Positions 13,139 through 24,629 of a stretch of 64,000 bases of DNA are shown piece after piece. The notes below the pieces were generated by a model. It was not told the DNA's origin. It searched no databases and worked only from the letters and a program-made list of their open reading frames with translations. The first letter of the stretch is position 1, and each line of letters begins with the position of its first letter. Source of the DNA: Emydura subglobosa (lineage: Eukaryota; Chordata; Testudines; Chelidae); contig ML679941.1 in assembly GCA_007922225.1 (NCBI GenBank), positions 53,820,235 through 53,884,234 of the forward strand. The letters run 5' to 3'. The position numbers and the translations under genes were made by a program.

Positions 13139-14205
13139 AGGTGTTTCAGACATTTGATGTCCTCTGCCATTGTCTTGCCACACCCTGCCCAAATGCAACC
13201 TTTTGGGAGAAAGGAACAGCAAATTTAGACCTTCCAGGGTTATACCAACAAAAATTGATCCTCCAGCAGCTAGAAGAGCCAGGAATGGGTAGAAGCCAAT
13301 CAGTGCACAGCAGGCAAGGTTTAAAAAGCTGGCTGCTTCCTCCAGTGACAGTTCAGAATAAAGCTGGAACAGGGGAGGAAGGGTCTCCATTGTCTTGACC
13401 CAGAAACCTGACTTGGTCAGGGGCCTAATTCTGATTGTGCCTTTTGACTGAGCCAGTGAAAGACTGTTGTGGAATTTAAAGCCGATGCGGCCATCTGGAG
13501 TTGGGTATTAATTGTCTGCTGTAAAATTAAAGGGAGCTTGAGACACACCGATTCAAGTGAATCTGTGACACAGCCAATGATGCTTGCTTGGAAAGACCAA
13601 AATATTAAACTCTGCTTTAACGAGAGGTGAAGCATCTGAGCACAGTATCTTTTCTGCCCATGAATACTGCAAAGAGCCAAACTGTTAAGACGAAAAGTAT
13701 TCTCTCCAGTAGACTGTATGTAGTGCTACTACTAGAGACTAGAACCCCCCCATTGCTCAGCTGCAGAATTAGCAACCAATCAGCAACTCATGACTGTATC
13801 TGTAACCTGCATCTCTGTCTTAATCTTTATTGTTTATGCCATGTCATCATTTATGCCCTGATTCACTGAAGCTTTTAAGTACATGCTTGACTCCATCGCT
13901 GTTCAGCAAAACACTTAACGACCTTCTGAAGATTAGGATTTAAAGGTGTGGTATTAGAATGGATTAACAAATAGAGGTTAGCTAACATATTAAATCTAGC
14001 ATAAACAAGACTGTGTAGCTTTTAACATATGCTAAAATGTGTTAAAACCCAGGGGAACCGAGGCTTTAACTCAATCAGTTTAGCATGTTTTAAAGTCTGT
14101 GCTCCTTTGTCTGTATTGGGCTGTACAATAGATTAGCCAATAATTCCCAGCAACACACCTGTATGTCCTCATCCAGACAAGGCAACAAAGATGTTTTTAG
14201 ACATT
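13139..14205. other. Unrecognised sequence
   Basis: No gene is visible. Around 13855-13925 the text 'cctgattcactgaagctttt...acatgcttgactcc' belongs to the same old palindromic repeat family as the hairpin at 14206-14255. Confidence 0.45.
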
Positions 14206-14255
14206 AAGCATGTGCTTAGGTCCCATTGAAGTAAATGGGACCTAAGCACATGCTT
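14206..14255. repeat. Perfect 22-bp inverted repeat with 6-nt loop
   Basis: The arm at 14206-14227 ('aagcatgtgcttaggtccca' plus 'tt') is exactly complementary to the arm at 14234-14255, with loop 'gaagta'. It is the core of an old amniote palindromic repeat that also appears, diverged, near 13860 and 32440. It would form a stable hairpin if transcribed. Confidence 0.9.
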
Positions 14256-14274
14256 CAGTGCATTGCTGAACTTG

Positions 14275-14365
14275 GAGCTTAGATTGTGAGTTCGTCGGGG
14301 CAGGCCCAGGACTTTTATGTGTGTAAGTGTCTTTTGGTGCTACAAAAATAATTAATAATAAATAA
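14275..14365 (+). repeat. L2-like SINE/LINE tail
   Basis: The string 'cttagattgtgagttcgtcg' followed by 'gggcaggcccaggac' and an AATAATAAATAAT tail matches the 3' end shared by L2 LINEs and CORE-SINEs. Confidence 0.6.
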
Positions 14366-16974
14366 TACAAAGAGGAAGAACATGGTACACTGGGAGTATT
14401 TTGGTACCACAGAATCAATTCCAGAGTTAAAACTGAGGGCCAAAATGATGAGAGAAACATGGCAGAACCTATGGCAGACAGGTTGTGGCACCTAATACCC
14501 TCTTGCTGACCTCTTGTAATGGGTTTTTTAAAATTATTCAGATCAGTTTGGCCCATCTTTACTGTGTCCAGAAAGTAACTTTACCGGGAAGGGTTCCAGT
14601 GCCAGCGATGCAGATTTTCCAGTTGTTGAAATATTTCTGGAGGTGCCACAGTTCAAGATAAAGTTACAGTGCAGTCAGGGATATGGCTCGTCCCTCGCAG
14701 GGAGGTGACAGCTTTGCCCGGGGCTTGGCGTTTCTGGCCAATTCTTTGCTAGGAGCTAGATAAGAATCCTGTACCATCTCTAGTTGGATCATACGGTTCA
14801 AAACTAAGGGTCCAATTCCAATCTCACTTTCACAATGGAGTTACCTTCGTGTAAGGGAGAGGAGACTCACACCCTGACAGTGTAGACAAAATTTATCATG
14901 GAGAACCAGCCACTCATTTTGCATTGGCCTCCCACGCGAGGTTAACACTATTCATTGCAGTTCACTAAGGGCTAAATACTCACACTGAGAAGTATCTTAC
15001 TCCACTAGTTGCCAGTGGGACAACTTGTGGTGTAAATCACTGCTGAGTGTGTCTAAAGGTAGCTGAATCCAGTCTTAAAAGCTGAGTGTTTCTCATCACA
15101 GTTCATGGAGGAAAAGAGAATGTCATCTTAATGACAACTGGTTTGCCCCATTGAAAGACATCTTTCCCAAAGCTGAACTATCTCCAGTACAACCTCCTCC
15201 AGCTACTTCTCAGAGTAGGGACTGAATTAACACGGCCTGTGGGAAAAGATTGATGCCTTTAAAGAATTGTGCTTGCATGGAATGCCTTGTTAGTTTGTAT
15301 TTGGCTAGATAATTGGATTCTTAATCAGTGTTGCATGCATAACATAGGTAGATGAAAATTATCACAATTTTTAGACAATGTACAAAATCACAGGTACTTC
15401 ACTGCAAATTAATTCAATATTTAATTTCTGTTTTCAGACAGACATTCTTGTACAAGTAACACTCATTCAGTTAGCTAATTAGAAGAGCTCACAAAATAGA
15501 TCTATGGTGAAAGAACATGTAATTACTAATTAAGTAAAGTAATTGCTGCTTTAAACCACTGTTTTATTAAATTCTAATATTGAGCTGGGTAAAGCATTCT
15601 GCACACCAAGCAAACCCAAGGAACTCTGATTTTGCAGTGTTGTGCAAAGGTGCAATTTATAAAACTGGCATCACATGAAAAATAATAATATTTTAAATGC
15701 TAAAAGCCCATGTGCAGAATCCTCACTGCAACGGCTGTATACAGAGTAACTACAAACTTTTATGGAGTGATCACATTGGTTTAGGTGATCTATCCAGTGT
15801 TGAGTGAGCTTCATAAGGTACAGACAGGCTCCTTCTAAATATCTAGCACAGATAACTAGCACTTGAGTATTGAACAAAATTAAGAAAAAGCAAAGGAGAC
15901 CACAACAAATAGTGTTTTCTTTCTTGGTTCCCTTGGTTTCCATGTGTGTGTGACTATGCATTCAGAGATATTTTGAAATGATGATTTTTTAGAACCTGTG
16001 GAAAAGGCTTTATTGGAAAAACATGTTTTACCCTTTGATCTGAGCATAGGCAAGCTGGGGCTCACTCTGCTATCTTAGGACAAAATATTGTAGTGTAGTT
16101 GGGTTCCCAGCACTGAGAATGCCATAACCTGAGCAGCTGCCTGGCTAACGTGCAGATGTTCATCTGAGTTGCATTTACTTCACTCATCCAGAAAGCAGGC
16201 TGAAAACCCTGTGAGAAAAGACAAGATTTCTCTGGCCTGGCATTTGCAATTCAGGAAAAGATTTGTCTTGAAATAAAGGAGTTGCCATGCCGGAACAGAT
16301 GCTTTGGTCCAGTATCCCTGGTTCTGAAGGGAGAGTTTGGTCCTAAGAAAGAAAGAAAACGTGTCAATAAGAATGATGAGAAACATTCGTTTGAGTCAGG
16401 AATGACTAAGCTCCTTTAGAAAGTAAATTCGCAAATTCATGTCTCTCTAGTTTCATATTCTATGGCTTCACCTTATTATTTCTTCATTAAAATTTATAAT
16501 TATGCTGTAGGATTTCATTTAGGCAATATAACCTTAAATCCTATTACTGTCTCACAGTTCAGAGAATATTAGTTTTCACTTGCTTTATGTTCAGTTCGGA
16601 TTGTAATTAGATTTTCTAGTGACACCTAGTGACCAAGACTGGTACACTGATACGTACAGGAAATGTTTGCATTTGAGAGGCGGATTCCGTGTAAAGTAAC
16701 ATGAAGTGGAAACATGCTGCTTGCCAGAGATTCTAACTGGGGAGAAAATCTCTAGCCTTTCTCTCCTAGTAAAATAATAATTTAAAAAATTGTCCAGGCT
16801 CTAAACTCACAGAACAATAAAGTGAATTGTGGTTTTGATTGTCATCCCCTTGATTAGGTTCCATGAGACAGTTGGAGACCCTCAAACATGAGGTCACTGG
16901 GATGGGAAGAGAGGCTGAACATGGAAGTGGGGTGTGAAAAAATCATAGGGAGGGAGGAGAGAAGGAAGTGCTGT
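14366..16974. other. Unrecognised sequence
   Basis: No gene or clear repeat boundary is visible. ORFs are short and without recognisable domains. Confidence 0.45.
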
Positions 16975-17488
16975 GAAGAGGGAAGTGATTTTTCCCTCTA
17001 TTTGGCACTGGTGAGGCCATATTTGGAGCACTGTGTCCAGGTCTGGCAATGAAAATGATTAGGGGCCTGGAGCACATGACTTATGAGGAGAGGCTGAGGG
17101 AACTAGGCTTGTTTAGTCTGCAGTAGGGAAGAATGAGAGGGGATTTGATAGCAGCCTTTAACTACCCGAAGAGGGGTTCCAGGGAGGATGGAGCTAGGCT
17201 GTTCTCAGTGGTGACAGATGACAGAACAAGGAGCAACGGTCTCAAGTTGCAGTGGGGGAGGTCTAGGTTGGACATTAGGAAAAAGTTTTTCACTAGGAGG
17301 GTGGTGAAGCATTGGACTGGGTTACCTAGGGAGGTGGTGGAATCTCATCCTTAGAGGTTTTTAAGGTGCGGCTTGCCAAAGCCCTGTCTGCGATGATTTA
17401 TCTGGGGTTGCTCCTGCTTTGAGCAGGGGGTTGGACTAGATGACCTCCTGAGGTCACTTCCAACCCTAATCTTCTATGATTCTATGAA
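16975..17488 (+). mobile_element. CR1 LINE, 3' end
   Basis: This is a 5'-truncated CR1 copy that is colinear with the one at 8.2 kb but lacks about 60 bp between 'ctgtgtccaggtctggcaat' and the 'aaaatgattagggg' block. The conceptual protein at 17133-17354 reads '[16 protein letters not shown]' and '[13 protein letters not shown]', the ORF2 C-terminus. The 3' UTR ends in 'cttctatgattctatgaa'. A stop codon interrupts the 'SLQ*GRMRGDL' junction. Confidence 0.9.
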
Positions 17489-18500
17489 GAGTGTAGGGGG
17501 TAAACCATTTTTTTTTTTTGCAAATTAAAAGTGCTGCTGATGCCAGGGAGGAGAAAAGATTTTTGTCTGAAATTGGAAGCAGCTGGGACACTCTATGCTC
17601 CAGGGGAGGCTGAAAAGGGCATGACGAATACAGGGAGGATGTTGGCATATTAGGCAAGATAGGGCAAGAGGATGGGAAACCCAAGGTTGGAGAGTAATGG
17701 AGGCGTTACGAGGCTGGGGGCAAGAGAGGTTACCTGCTACATGCAATTTTACAAGGGCTTGCCGTTTTCTTAAATGACGGGCAGAATTCTCTGGTGCGCT
17801 AAGGTCATGTTGTGAGATGTATGTGAATGGCCAGTAGGGAATTGTCTGTGCACAAAAGCTGTCTACCAGCAGAAAGCTAGTGGAATCAGCTGTGTCATGT
17901 CCTACACCAGCAAAATTCATGGGCAGAGCGTGGTCAGGAAGGGATGGCTTGTGGTGGAGCTCCCTGCATGCAGTCCATCACTGATGTATGGCACCATGCA
18001 TCTCCAACTTGTACTGGAGCTGGGCAGCCCTGAAATCAGGAAGCTGCAACTGGGTCCCTGCAGGACCCCCCTCCATTCCATCTGTAGGTAGCTGTGCATT
18101 CAGCTCACACCGACATGCAGATCTTAACATTTTTGCTGCCCTCTACATATTTATATTAGTTTGGAATAATTTCAATGTGCTGAAAGCAGTTTTAAAAGTG
18201 GTTTCTAAGGTATAGAATAGATCCAGGAGAAAGCATGGCCAATTTCCTTTAAACTCCCAAGTATGGTGTATGTATATGACTGCACAGGATGAGGATGTAG
18301 TACCATGAATAAAATGGCCCCTAGAGTTTGTTCATATCTTCCACCGGAAAGGGGGGCCCTGGAAGGAGGAAAAGTCCATAGTTTGAGGGGGGAAGTGTAG
18401 GGTATCTCAAAGACAGATGAGCCCCATTTCTCCATGTGCAAGTGGTTGGAGCCTGTTGCTTCAGATCCCTCCATGTGCAGAGATAAGGGGGCCAATGGGG
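17489..18500. other. Unrecognised sequence
   Basis: No gene is visible. A short T-run follows the CR1 end. The rest has mixed composition and no repeat that I can name. Confidence 0.4.
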
Positions 18501-18504
18501 TCCA

Positions 18505-18630
18505 CAGTTAGCTTAAACTCTTCGGGGCAGAGACCAGCTACTACTTTGTGTTTGTAGAGTGCCTAGCACAATTCTTGTCTCTAGATATTCTTGGTTGGCT
18601 TTTAAATACTGCTGTAATAAATGTCATTAA
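18505..18630 (+). repeat. L2-like SINE/LINE tail
   Basis: The text 'ttaaactcttcggggcagag' followed by 'gtgcctagcacaattcttg' and 'tgctgtaataaatgtc' matches the 3' tail shared by L2 and CORE-SINE elements. Confidence 0.6.
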
Positions 18631-18724
18631 GCAGATTAAGTGGAAAAGATATCACTATAACAGTGCAACTGCTATTTAACCATGGATTTTTTATTATTAT
18701 TTTTGTGCATACCCACTATTTACT

Positions 18725-20035
18725 GAAAATTTCACTGGCACTCATCTTGAAGATTGGAGTAACAGAAATGGGATGATTTTCAATAGTACCAAGGTTATGC
18801 ACTTAGGGTCTGATAACAAGAACATTTGCTATAAACTGGAGCTTCTCAGTTGGAAATGACAGAGGAGGAGAGACCTGGGTGTGTGGGTCAATCACAGGAT
18901 GACTATGAGCCACCAATGTGATGCAGCTGCAAAAAAGGCCAATGTGATTGTGGGATGATGTAGCAGGCAAGGCAATTTTAATAGAGATAGAGAAATATTA
19001 ATGCCATTGTACAAGGCACTGGTAAGACTTATCTAGAATACTATGTGCAATGTTGGTCACCATGTTCAAGGAAGATGAATTCAAACTGGAATAGGTGCAG
19101 AGAAGAGCTATTAGGATCATCAGGGAAATGTGGGGCCTATCTTATGAGAGGAGACTGGAAGAACTTGGCTTGTTTAGCCTAGTAAAATAAAGGCTGAGAG
19201 GGGATATGATTGTTCTCTATAATACATTAGGGCAGTGGTCTCCAAATTTTTTAGGTCACGCCCTCCCCAACCCCTGTCCGCACTTCCCCGCCCCCCAGCT
19301 GGGGTTGGGAGTGGGGCCACGGTCGGGCCTGGGGGCTGTGGCTGGGAGCGGGGCCGCAGCAGCCGGGGGCCGAGTTGGGAACAACAGCTGGGCACTGTGG
19401 GTGGCGGCTGGGTGCTGAGGTCACAGCCAGGCGCCGGGGGATGAAGCTGAGGTGACCGAGGCTGGGAGCAGGGCTGGGGGCCAAGCCAGGGAACCGCGGT
19501 CGGCGGCCAGGGGGCAGGGCCAGGAGCCAAGGGTGGAACCATGGCTGGAGGGAACCGGGGATGGGGGGGGGCAGAGCAGAACTTGGAGCAGAGCAGGGTG
19601 GTGTTCCCTCTCTGCCCCCCATGAGGGTTGGCCCAGGCCCTGCTGCCCCCCCACTCTAACGTTCCTCCCCTCTGCCCCCCAGGGGAGTTCATCCCACAGA
19701 TTGAAGACCTCTGCATTAGGGGTAAACACCAAGGAAGGTGAAGAGCTATTTAAGCTAAAGGACAATACTGGCACAAGAACAAATGGTTATAAACTGGCTA
19801 TACACAAATTCAGGCTGGAAATTAAGCAGTTTCTAACCATCAGAGGAGCGAGGTTCTGGAATAGCCTCCCAGTAGGAGTTGGGGGCGTGGGGCAGCAAAC
19901 GCTTATTTAGTTTTAAGAGCGAGCTGGACAAATTTATGAGAGGGGGTTGTGTGACAGGCTTACTTGTGATGGTGTGGGAGAGGGCTCAACAACCCTGGGG
20001 TCCCTTCCAGTTTATGTCCTATGCTCCTAAAATGT
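18725..20035 (+). mobile_element. CR1 LINE 3' part, split by a hAT MITE
   Basis: The CR1 sequence runs from about 18725 to 19232 and resumes at 19722. The left part encodes RT C-terminal text such as 'KLEELGLFSL' type wording around 19150. The right part continues the same domain ('GTRTNGYKLAIHKFRLEIKQF') and then a 3' UTR ending near 'cccttccagtttatgtcctat'. Removing the insertion and one copy of its 8-bp duplication would restore continuity. This is a different CR1 subfamily from those at 8.2 and 17.0 kb. Confidence 0.85.
19233..19713. mobile_element. hAT-type MITE with perfect 8-bp target duplication
   Basis: The 481-bp, very GC-rich insert begins 'cagtggtctccaaat' and ends in the near-complement 'attgaagacctctg'. 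It is flanked by the identical octamer CATTAGGG at 19225-19232 and 19714-19721. Short imperfect terminal repeats plus an 8-bp duplication are the hallmark of hAT elements. Long ORFs on both strands here, up to 180 codons, reflect GC-rich low-complexity sequence and not genes. Confidence 0.93.
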
Positions 20036-20620
20036 CATGCTTCAGAGTCCCAGCCAGCCACCTGCAGGGATCAGGAAGGGATTTCCCCCCAGTGTATTCT
20101 GGTTTGTTTGTTTTTCTCCTTCCTCTGAAGCATCAGAGATGGCCAGAGCTGGAGAGGGAACACTGCATCAGGTGGCCAGTGGTCTGAGGTGGTGCGAAGA
20201 ATTCTGTTTCTCAGGTGCGTGGCTGGCTGATTCCTTGTTCACCTGCTCAGGGTCTAAGTGACCGCCATGTGTGGGAAGGAATATTCCTCCAGGTCAAAAA
20301 GGCAGTGGCCTTAGAGCTGGGGTGTTCCCTTTCCTCTGCAACATGGAGCCTGGGACATTTACCAAGATTATCTGGGTACATCTCAATTCATCAGTTCCCT
20401 GCCATTGCAGGGGTCTTGGGCACCGATGCACCTCTGTCCCTCCTAGTCTCTGCTGTCTAGTCTCTTGTGGGCTGTAATACTTTGGTCTGATTTAGATTGC
20501 TGGGTTTAGTGTGCGGGTGCTGGGTGATGATGGTGGCCTGTGATATACAGAAGGGTGGAGTAGATGATCTGGCTGTTCCTTCTGGCTTTAAACTCTTTGT
20601 CTGAAATCTCTGGCTCCTTT
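20036..20620 (+). mobile_element. CR1-like LINE 3' UTR
   Basis: This is a 3'-terminal fragment of a second CR1-like family. It shows 'tgggaaggaatattcctcc' and, at its end, 'gtagatgatctggctgttcc' followed by 'ttctggctttaaactctttg'. It resembles the tails at 37903-38010 and 54035-54366. No coding part is present. Confidence 0.6.
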
Positions 20621-20800
20621 TCTGGCTTGGCATATGTTTGAATCCTATAGGAATTCTCACCTTGGTCTGAATTCCATTTAAACTCCCTATAGTAACACAA
20701 TACTTCTGTCTCAACTAGTTTAAAAAAAGAAAGCCAAAAATAAATGTTATATATTTACCCTTTGGCCTCCAGCATCTGCACGTTCATTCTACGTGTGCCT

Positions 20801-21090
20801 TAGGGCTCATCTTGATGAACAGTTAGTGCACCACAAGCTGGGTTGTAAACCTAAAAACGCTATAGCGCGCTGCACATTAACTACTTGTGTGCACTTTGCT
20901 GCCGTACAGAAGAAGTTCCCTACAGTGCGCTGACTACTCCGGTTTTGAAACAGAGTAGATCAACGCGCCTTAGGGAGCGTTCAATGTGTGGTAGCAAAGT
21001 CCACATGGGCAGTTAGTGTGCAGCGGGCTGGTGCAAAGTAGATTTACACCCAAGCTTGCTGTGCACTAACTTTGTCTAGATAAGTCCTAG
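20801..21090. mobile_element. Foldback MITE, second family
   Basis: The left half (20801 to about 20940) and right half (about 20952-21090) are imperfect reverse complements. The outer ends 'agggctcatcttgatgaac' and, on the other strand, 'aggacttatctagacaaa' match, as do the internal 'gcgcgctgcacattaac', 'agaagttccctacagtgcgc' and their mirror images. The centre is the 'ctccggttttgaaacagagtag' region. It has no ORF. Confidence 0.8.
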
Positions 21091-22727
21091 TACAATCCGC
21101 TCACAGTTCTGGTGAATTGAGCCTCCTTAAAATATCTTATTGCTGCTTCCTACCTAGGGTGTTAAAGCTGCCAGATGTGACCATGCTTGCTGGAGGTGGT
21201 TGTGTTGTAGTTGTTCTTACTTCCAAATGGGATGTTTCGCAAAGTGCTGTGACAGTTTATGTGGCACTGCTGCCAGGTGCGAAAAGTTGATCGATAGGAA
21301 AAAGACAGAGAGCAACTGAGCGAAAACCAAATTAACTTAGTGTTTGAGGTGAAAGACAAGAGCATCATGCCCAGAAATTCTATCCTTGCAGGAGGGAACA
21401 GTGTCTAATCTCTTGGCTGTCTATAGAATTTGTCAATGCTTTGCAATAATTGCCCATTCCTGAAAACCACAGGACAAGCTATGTTCCTAATCCTGGGAGT
21501 GCTCTGAAATGCACAGAAACCCCCTGGATGCCAGTGGAAGCACTATATGTAGAACACTTTCAGGAGGACATGAGGCTCACTGGGCATTGGGCTGCAGCTA
21601 CCTAGAATGTGGGTATGCTGCTATTAGGGGCACCATTAACATGAGCAATGTATGCAGGCTGAAAGGAGCAATAAAGAGCATTTCACAGCATGGTAAACTA
21701 GCCCATTGGAATTCTCCCCTGCACTGACAGAATTCCTTCTAATCAAGAGCCATCTGTGTCCTTGGTCTAACTCTCCCCATACAGACCTTTGTGCACACAG
21801 GTATGGCTAGTTCAGAAAATCCAGTTAACCCTTTTGTTGTGGGTGGCTTCCAGATCTTGGGGTCGCACCGCCGCTCACATGGTGTGTAATGGTTTTTCCA
21901 TTCCAAGCTGCTTCTTGCTGACTGAGAAGCCTGTAGCGCTAATAGTCTGAGTGCCCCTCTCCCCCAAGGATTCAGGCGATCTCTTGTTTTATTGTAGCCC
22001 TGCCTAGGGCATGAGTCAAGTTTTACCTGCTTCTCCTGTTTAGCAGGAAATCTCCTTCCATTGCTCCCCTAACTCAATCCATAAAGAAGGTACTAACTAG
22101 TCCTGGACACAGTGGAGCAATTTCTACCATGTGCCAGACTCCACTTGTCTGTAGGGGGTTGTCAGGGAGGCAGGCTGCACTGGCCTTGGCATACATTAGG
22201 ACAGCCTCCAGGCTTCTCTAACTTATGCCATCAGTGTATGATCTCTAAGGGACCACATGCTATCTGAAAATCAGCACAGCACAGCTCCTTCCCAACAACC
22301 CCCTCTGCTGACTTTTGCGGGTCAGCTGGAATGGAAGTCAGTCCCTCCAGCTTCATGCTCAACATGCAGCTCAGTGTTTCCATCCGCACACGCCCTTGCC
22401 CATGAGGGAATTCTCAGCTGGCAATTTATGGCTAGAATCCTTTGCTCTGCCTTTATGGGACAGGTGGTCATGAGAAGACTATTCATGGCATCCTGGACCT
22501 TGTAGGTGGTCCAATCAAATGACTTTGCACAGGGCTCTAGATTTTCCTGAGCCAGCCTTCTACTCAGGTAGGATTTGGCTTTAATAGTTGTTGTTAAAGT
22601 GGCATTTAAATGGCATAGCTGTGAGTGTCACAGTCTTCAACAGGAAATGGAAATTTTCCCCTGGGGGTAACAATGATTTCACTGCTGATACTGCAGCTTT
22701 AAAATGAGACTCTATTAGCACAGATGG
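21091..22727. other. Unrecognised sequence
   Basis: No gene or repeat can be named. Composition is more even than in the AT-rich parts, but ORFs are short. Confidence 0.4.
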
Positions 22728-22735
22728 TTTTGAAC

Positions 22736-23159
22736 TAGGGCTGTCAAACGATTAAAAAAATGAATCGTGAGATTTAAAAAACAATGCGATGAGTTGCAGT
22801 TTTAATGGCACTGTTCAACAGTAATAGAATGCCATTTATTTAAATATTTTTCGATGCGGGGGGGAAGTGTGTGGGAGAGAGACTGTGTGTTGGGGGAGTG
22901 TGAGAGACAGTGTGTGTGTGTGTATGTGAGAGACAGTGTGTGTTGTGGGAAGTGTGTGTGTGTGTTGAGGGAGTGTGAGAGACAGGCAGGAGCAGCAGTG
23001 GAGGAGCAGGGCAGTGGGAGGAAGTACACTGAAGCAAGTAGTGGTGCCCCCCTAAGCACAGCACGCTGGTGTGTGATTAACGCTCATTTAAAAAAACCGA
23101 AAATGTTAATTTGTTTTGAGTTAATTGCCTGAGTTAACGGCGACTAATTGACAGCCCTA
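22736..23159. mobile_element. hAT-type MITE with 8-bp target duplication (7/8)
   Basis: The terminal repeats are 'tagggctgtcaaacgatta' and the mirror 'ctaattgacagcccta'. They are flanked by TTTTGAAC (22728-22735) and TTTTGTAC (23160-23167), which differ at one base. Sub-terminal sequence resembles a common reptile element with 'gattaa' and 'taattgc' blocks at its ends. Confidence 0.9.
22870..22996 (+). repeat. (GT)n/GAGA-rich microsatellite expanded inside the MITE
   Basis: This is an irregular run of 'gtgtgtg' and 'gagagaca' units in the middle of the hAT MITE. It explains the cysteine/valine- and serine/histidine/threonine-rich ORFs seen here on the two strands, which are not genes. Confidence 0.85.
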
Positions 23160-23169
23160 TTTTGTACCC

Positions 23170-24110
23170 AGTGCCTCCCTCCCAGGCAGAGCAGCTCTGC
23201 TGGACTCACCCAGTCAGGGTTTCCAGCTGGTGGTTGCTCCTGGCATCCCTCATAAAGAGTCCGTTGTAAGATGATACAGCCAAAGGCTGCATCCACAGGA
23301 CTGATGGGAGGATGGTGTCCCATTCAGGATCACCGCCTCTTCCCCAAACGTTCTGGCCCCTCTATTCCTGCAGATCCCTGGAGTACTTTTGGGGCTCAGA
23401 AGGAAGGGAGGATGCTACCATGGAGGAGAATGGTCCTCCATTTTACACGGGATGGGAGATCTCAGTGTAGAGGGTATCCTCCATACTCAGGTCTCGGGAG
23501 CATGGTTGGGCCCGCAGTTATCACCAAGACCTTGTCTGAGAAAACGACATCTCACTTACAGCAGTGTAATCCCATTGATTTAGGTCGAATTGCACTGAAG
23601 TACCAGGGTAGGAGAATTTGCTGAATGAGAGTTTTAGAAAGAAAAGGCTGAATACATTTGGTACGTTCTAATTAAGGAAACTGATTTATAATGAAGTTCT
23701 AGCAAGATTTCATCCCCATCTGCTCTGGGAACAGCAACAAAGTCCTTTCAGTTTTAAATCAAAGCAAACACCCTTGGGTGGTCTCACATATGAGGGTTTG
23801 AATTTGAACCCCCACCTGCTCCCAAAATTCCAAAGGGTTCAGATTTGAGGGTCCATTTTTGACTTGCGTACTACAGGCTGAAGCAAGCATCCTATTGCTG
23901 CTGTGAAGGGCCTGGCCATAACTACAGTTCTTGCACTCACCTGAGTGGGGGTGGCAGTGCTAGTCACCCCAAAAGGGGCAGGGAAAAGTGAGGAGCTGGG
24001 GTGATGGCTCTGCACCCTCTGTGCTGGCCAATGGAGGTGAGTATATGCTTTAGGGGTGAAGCAACAGGCACATGCCCCCAGCCCATTAGGGAGTCCTAAA
24101 AGGCACTGGA
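23170..24110. other. Unrecognised sequence
   Basis: No gene is visible. The ORF at 23271-23624 (117 codons) has no recognisable domain, and the codon pattern gives me no reason to accept it. Confidence 0.4.
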
Positions 24111-24118
24111 AAAGTCTG

Positions 24119-24455
24119 ATGCCTGCTCTACACTTGAAACTTGGGTCAACATAGCTACAACGCCCAGGGCTGTGAAAAATACACACCCCTGAGTGCCATA
24201 GCTATGCTGACCTAACCCTCAGTGTAGACACAGCTAGATTGACAGAAGAATGCCCCCAGACTATGCTACAAAGTTAGGTTGATGTAAGTCCACTTGCGTT
24301 CACCTAGTTATGCATGTGTCTACACTTAAGTTTGCCTTCCACCAATGTAAGTAGTATATTATACTTTCCTGAGAGGCGCAGAGCCACAGTCAACCTACGG
24401 AGGTCAATAGAATGCAAGAGGAGACACTGCATTAATTGTGTACACCATAGCCATC
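24119..24455. mobile_element. MITE with 'tctacactt...gtgtagac' termini, possibly two partial copies
   Basis: The text 'tctacacttgaaacttggg' starts one copy. The hairpin-like 'acgcccagggctgtgaaaaa' with 'acacccctgagtgc', and 'ctcagtgtagacacagctag', are further blocks of a family I know from turtle DNA. A second start, 'tctacacttaagtttgcc', occurs at 24319. It has no coding capacity. Confidence 0.6.
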
Positions 24456-24629
24456 CTCCACCACCTGGTCCACAATGCTCCTGTCCTCATGACAGTGACT
24501 GCTCTGGGCACAATTTTGAACTCAACTGCCCAGGGGTCACAGAGACCACAAACCCATGCCTCTCGCCTTTAAAACCACTGTGTGTTTTTGAAATGCCTTT
24601 TCCTAATTGCCCAACTTGGCAAGCGGTCA

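Noticed and set aside
19174..19716. 180-codon minus-strand Pro/Ala-rich ORF
   Set aside because: It spans a GC-rich hAT MITE and reads into CR1 sequence at its end. Several frames are open on both strands, which indicates composition, not coding.
22802..23132. Cysteine- and valine-rich or Ser/His/Thr-rich ORFs on both strands
   Set aside because: They are translations of the (GT)n/GAGA microsatellite inside the hAT MITE.
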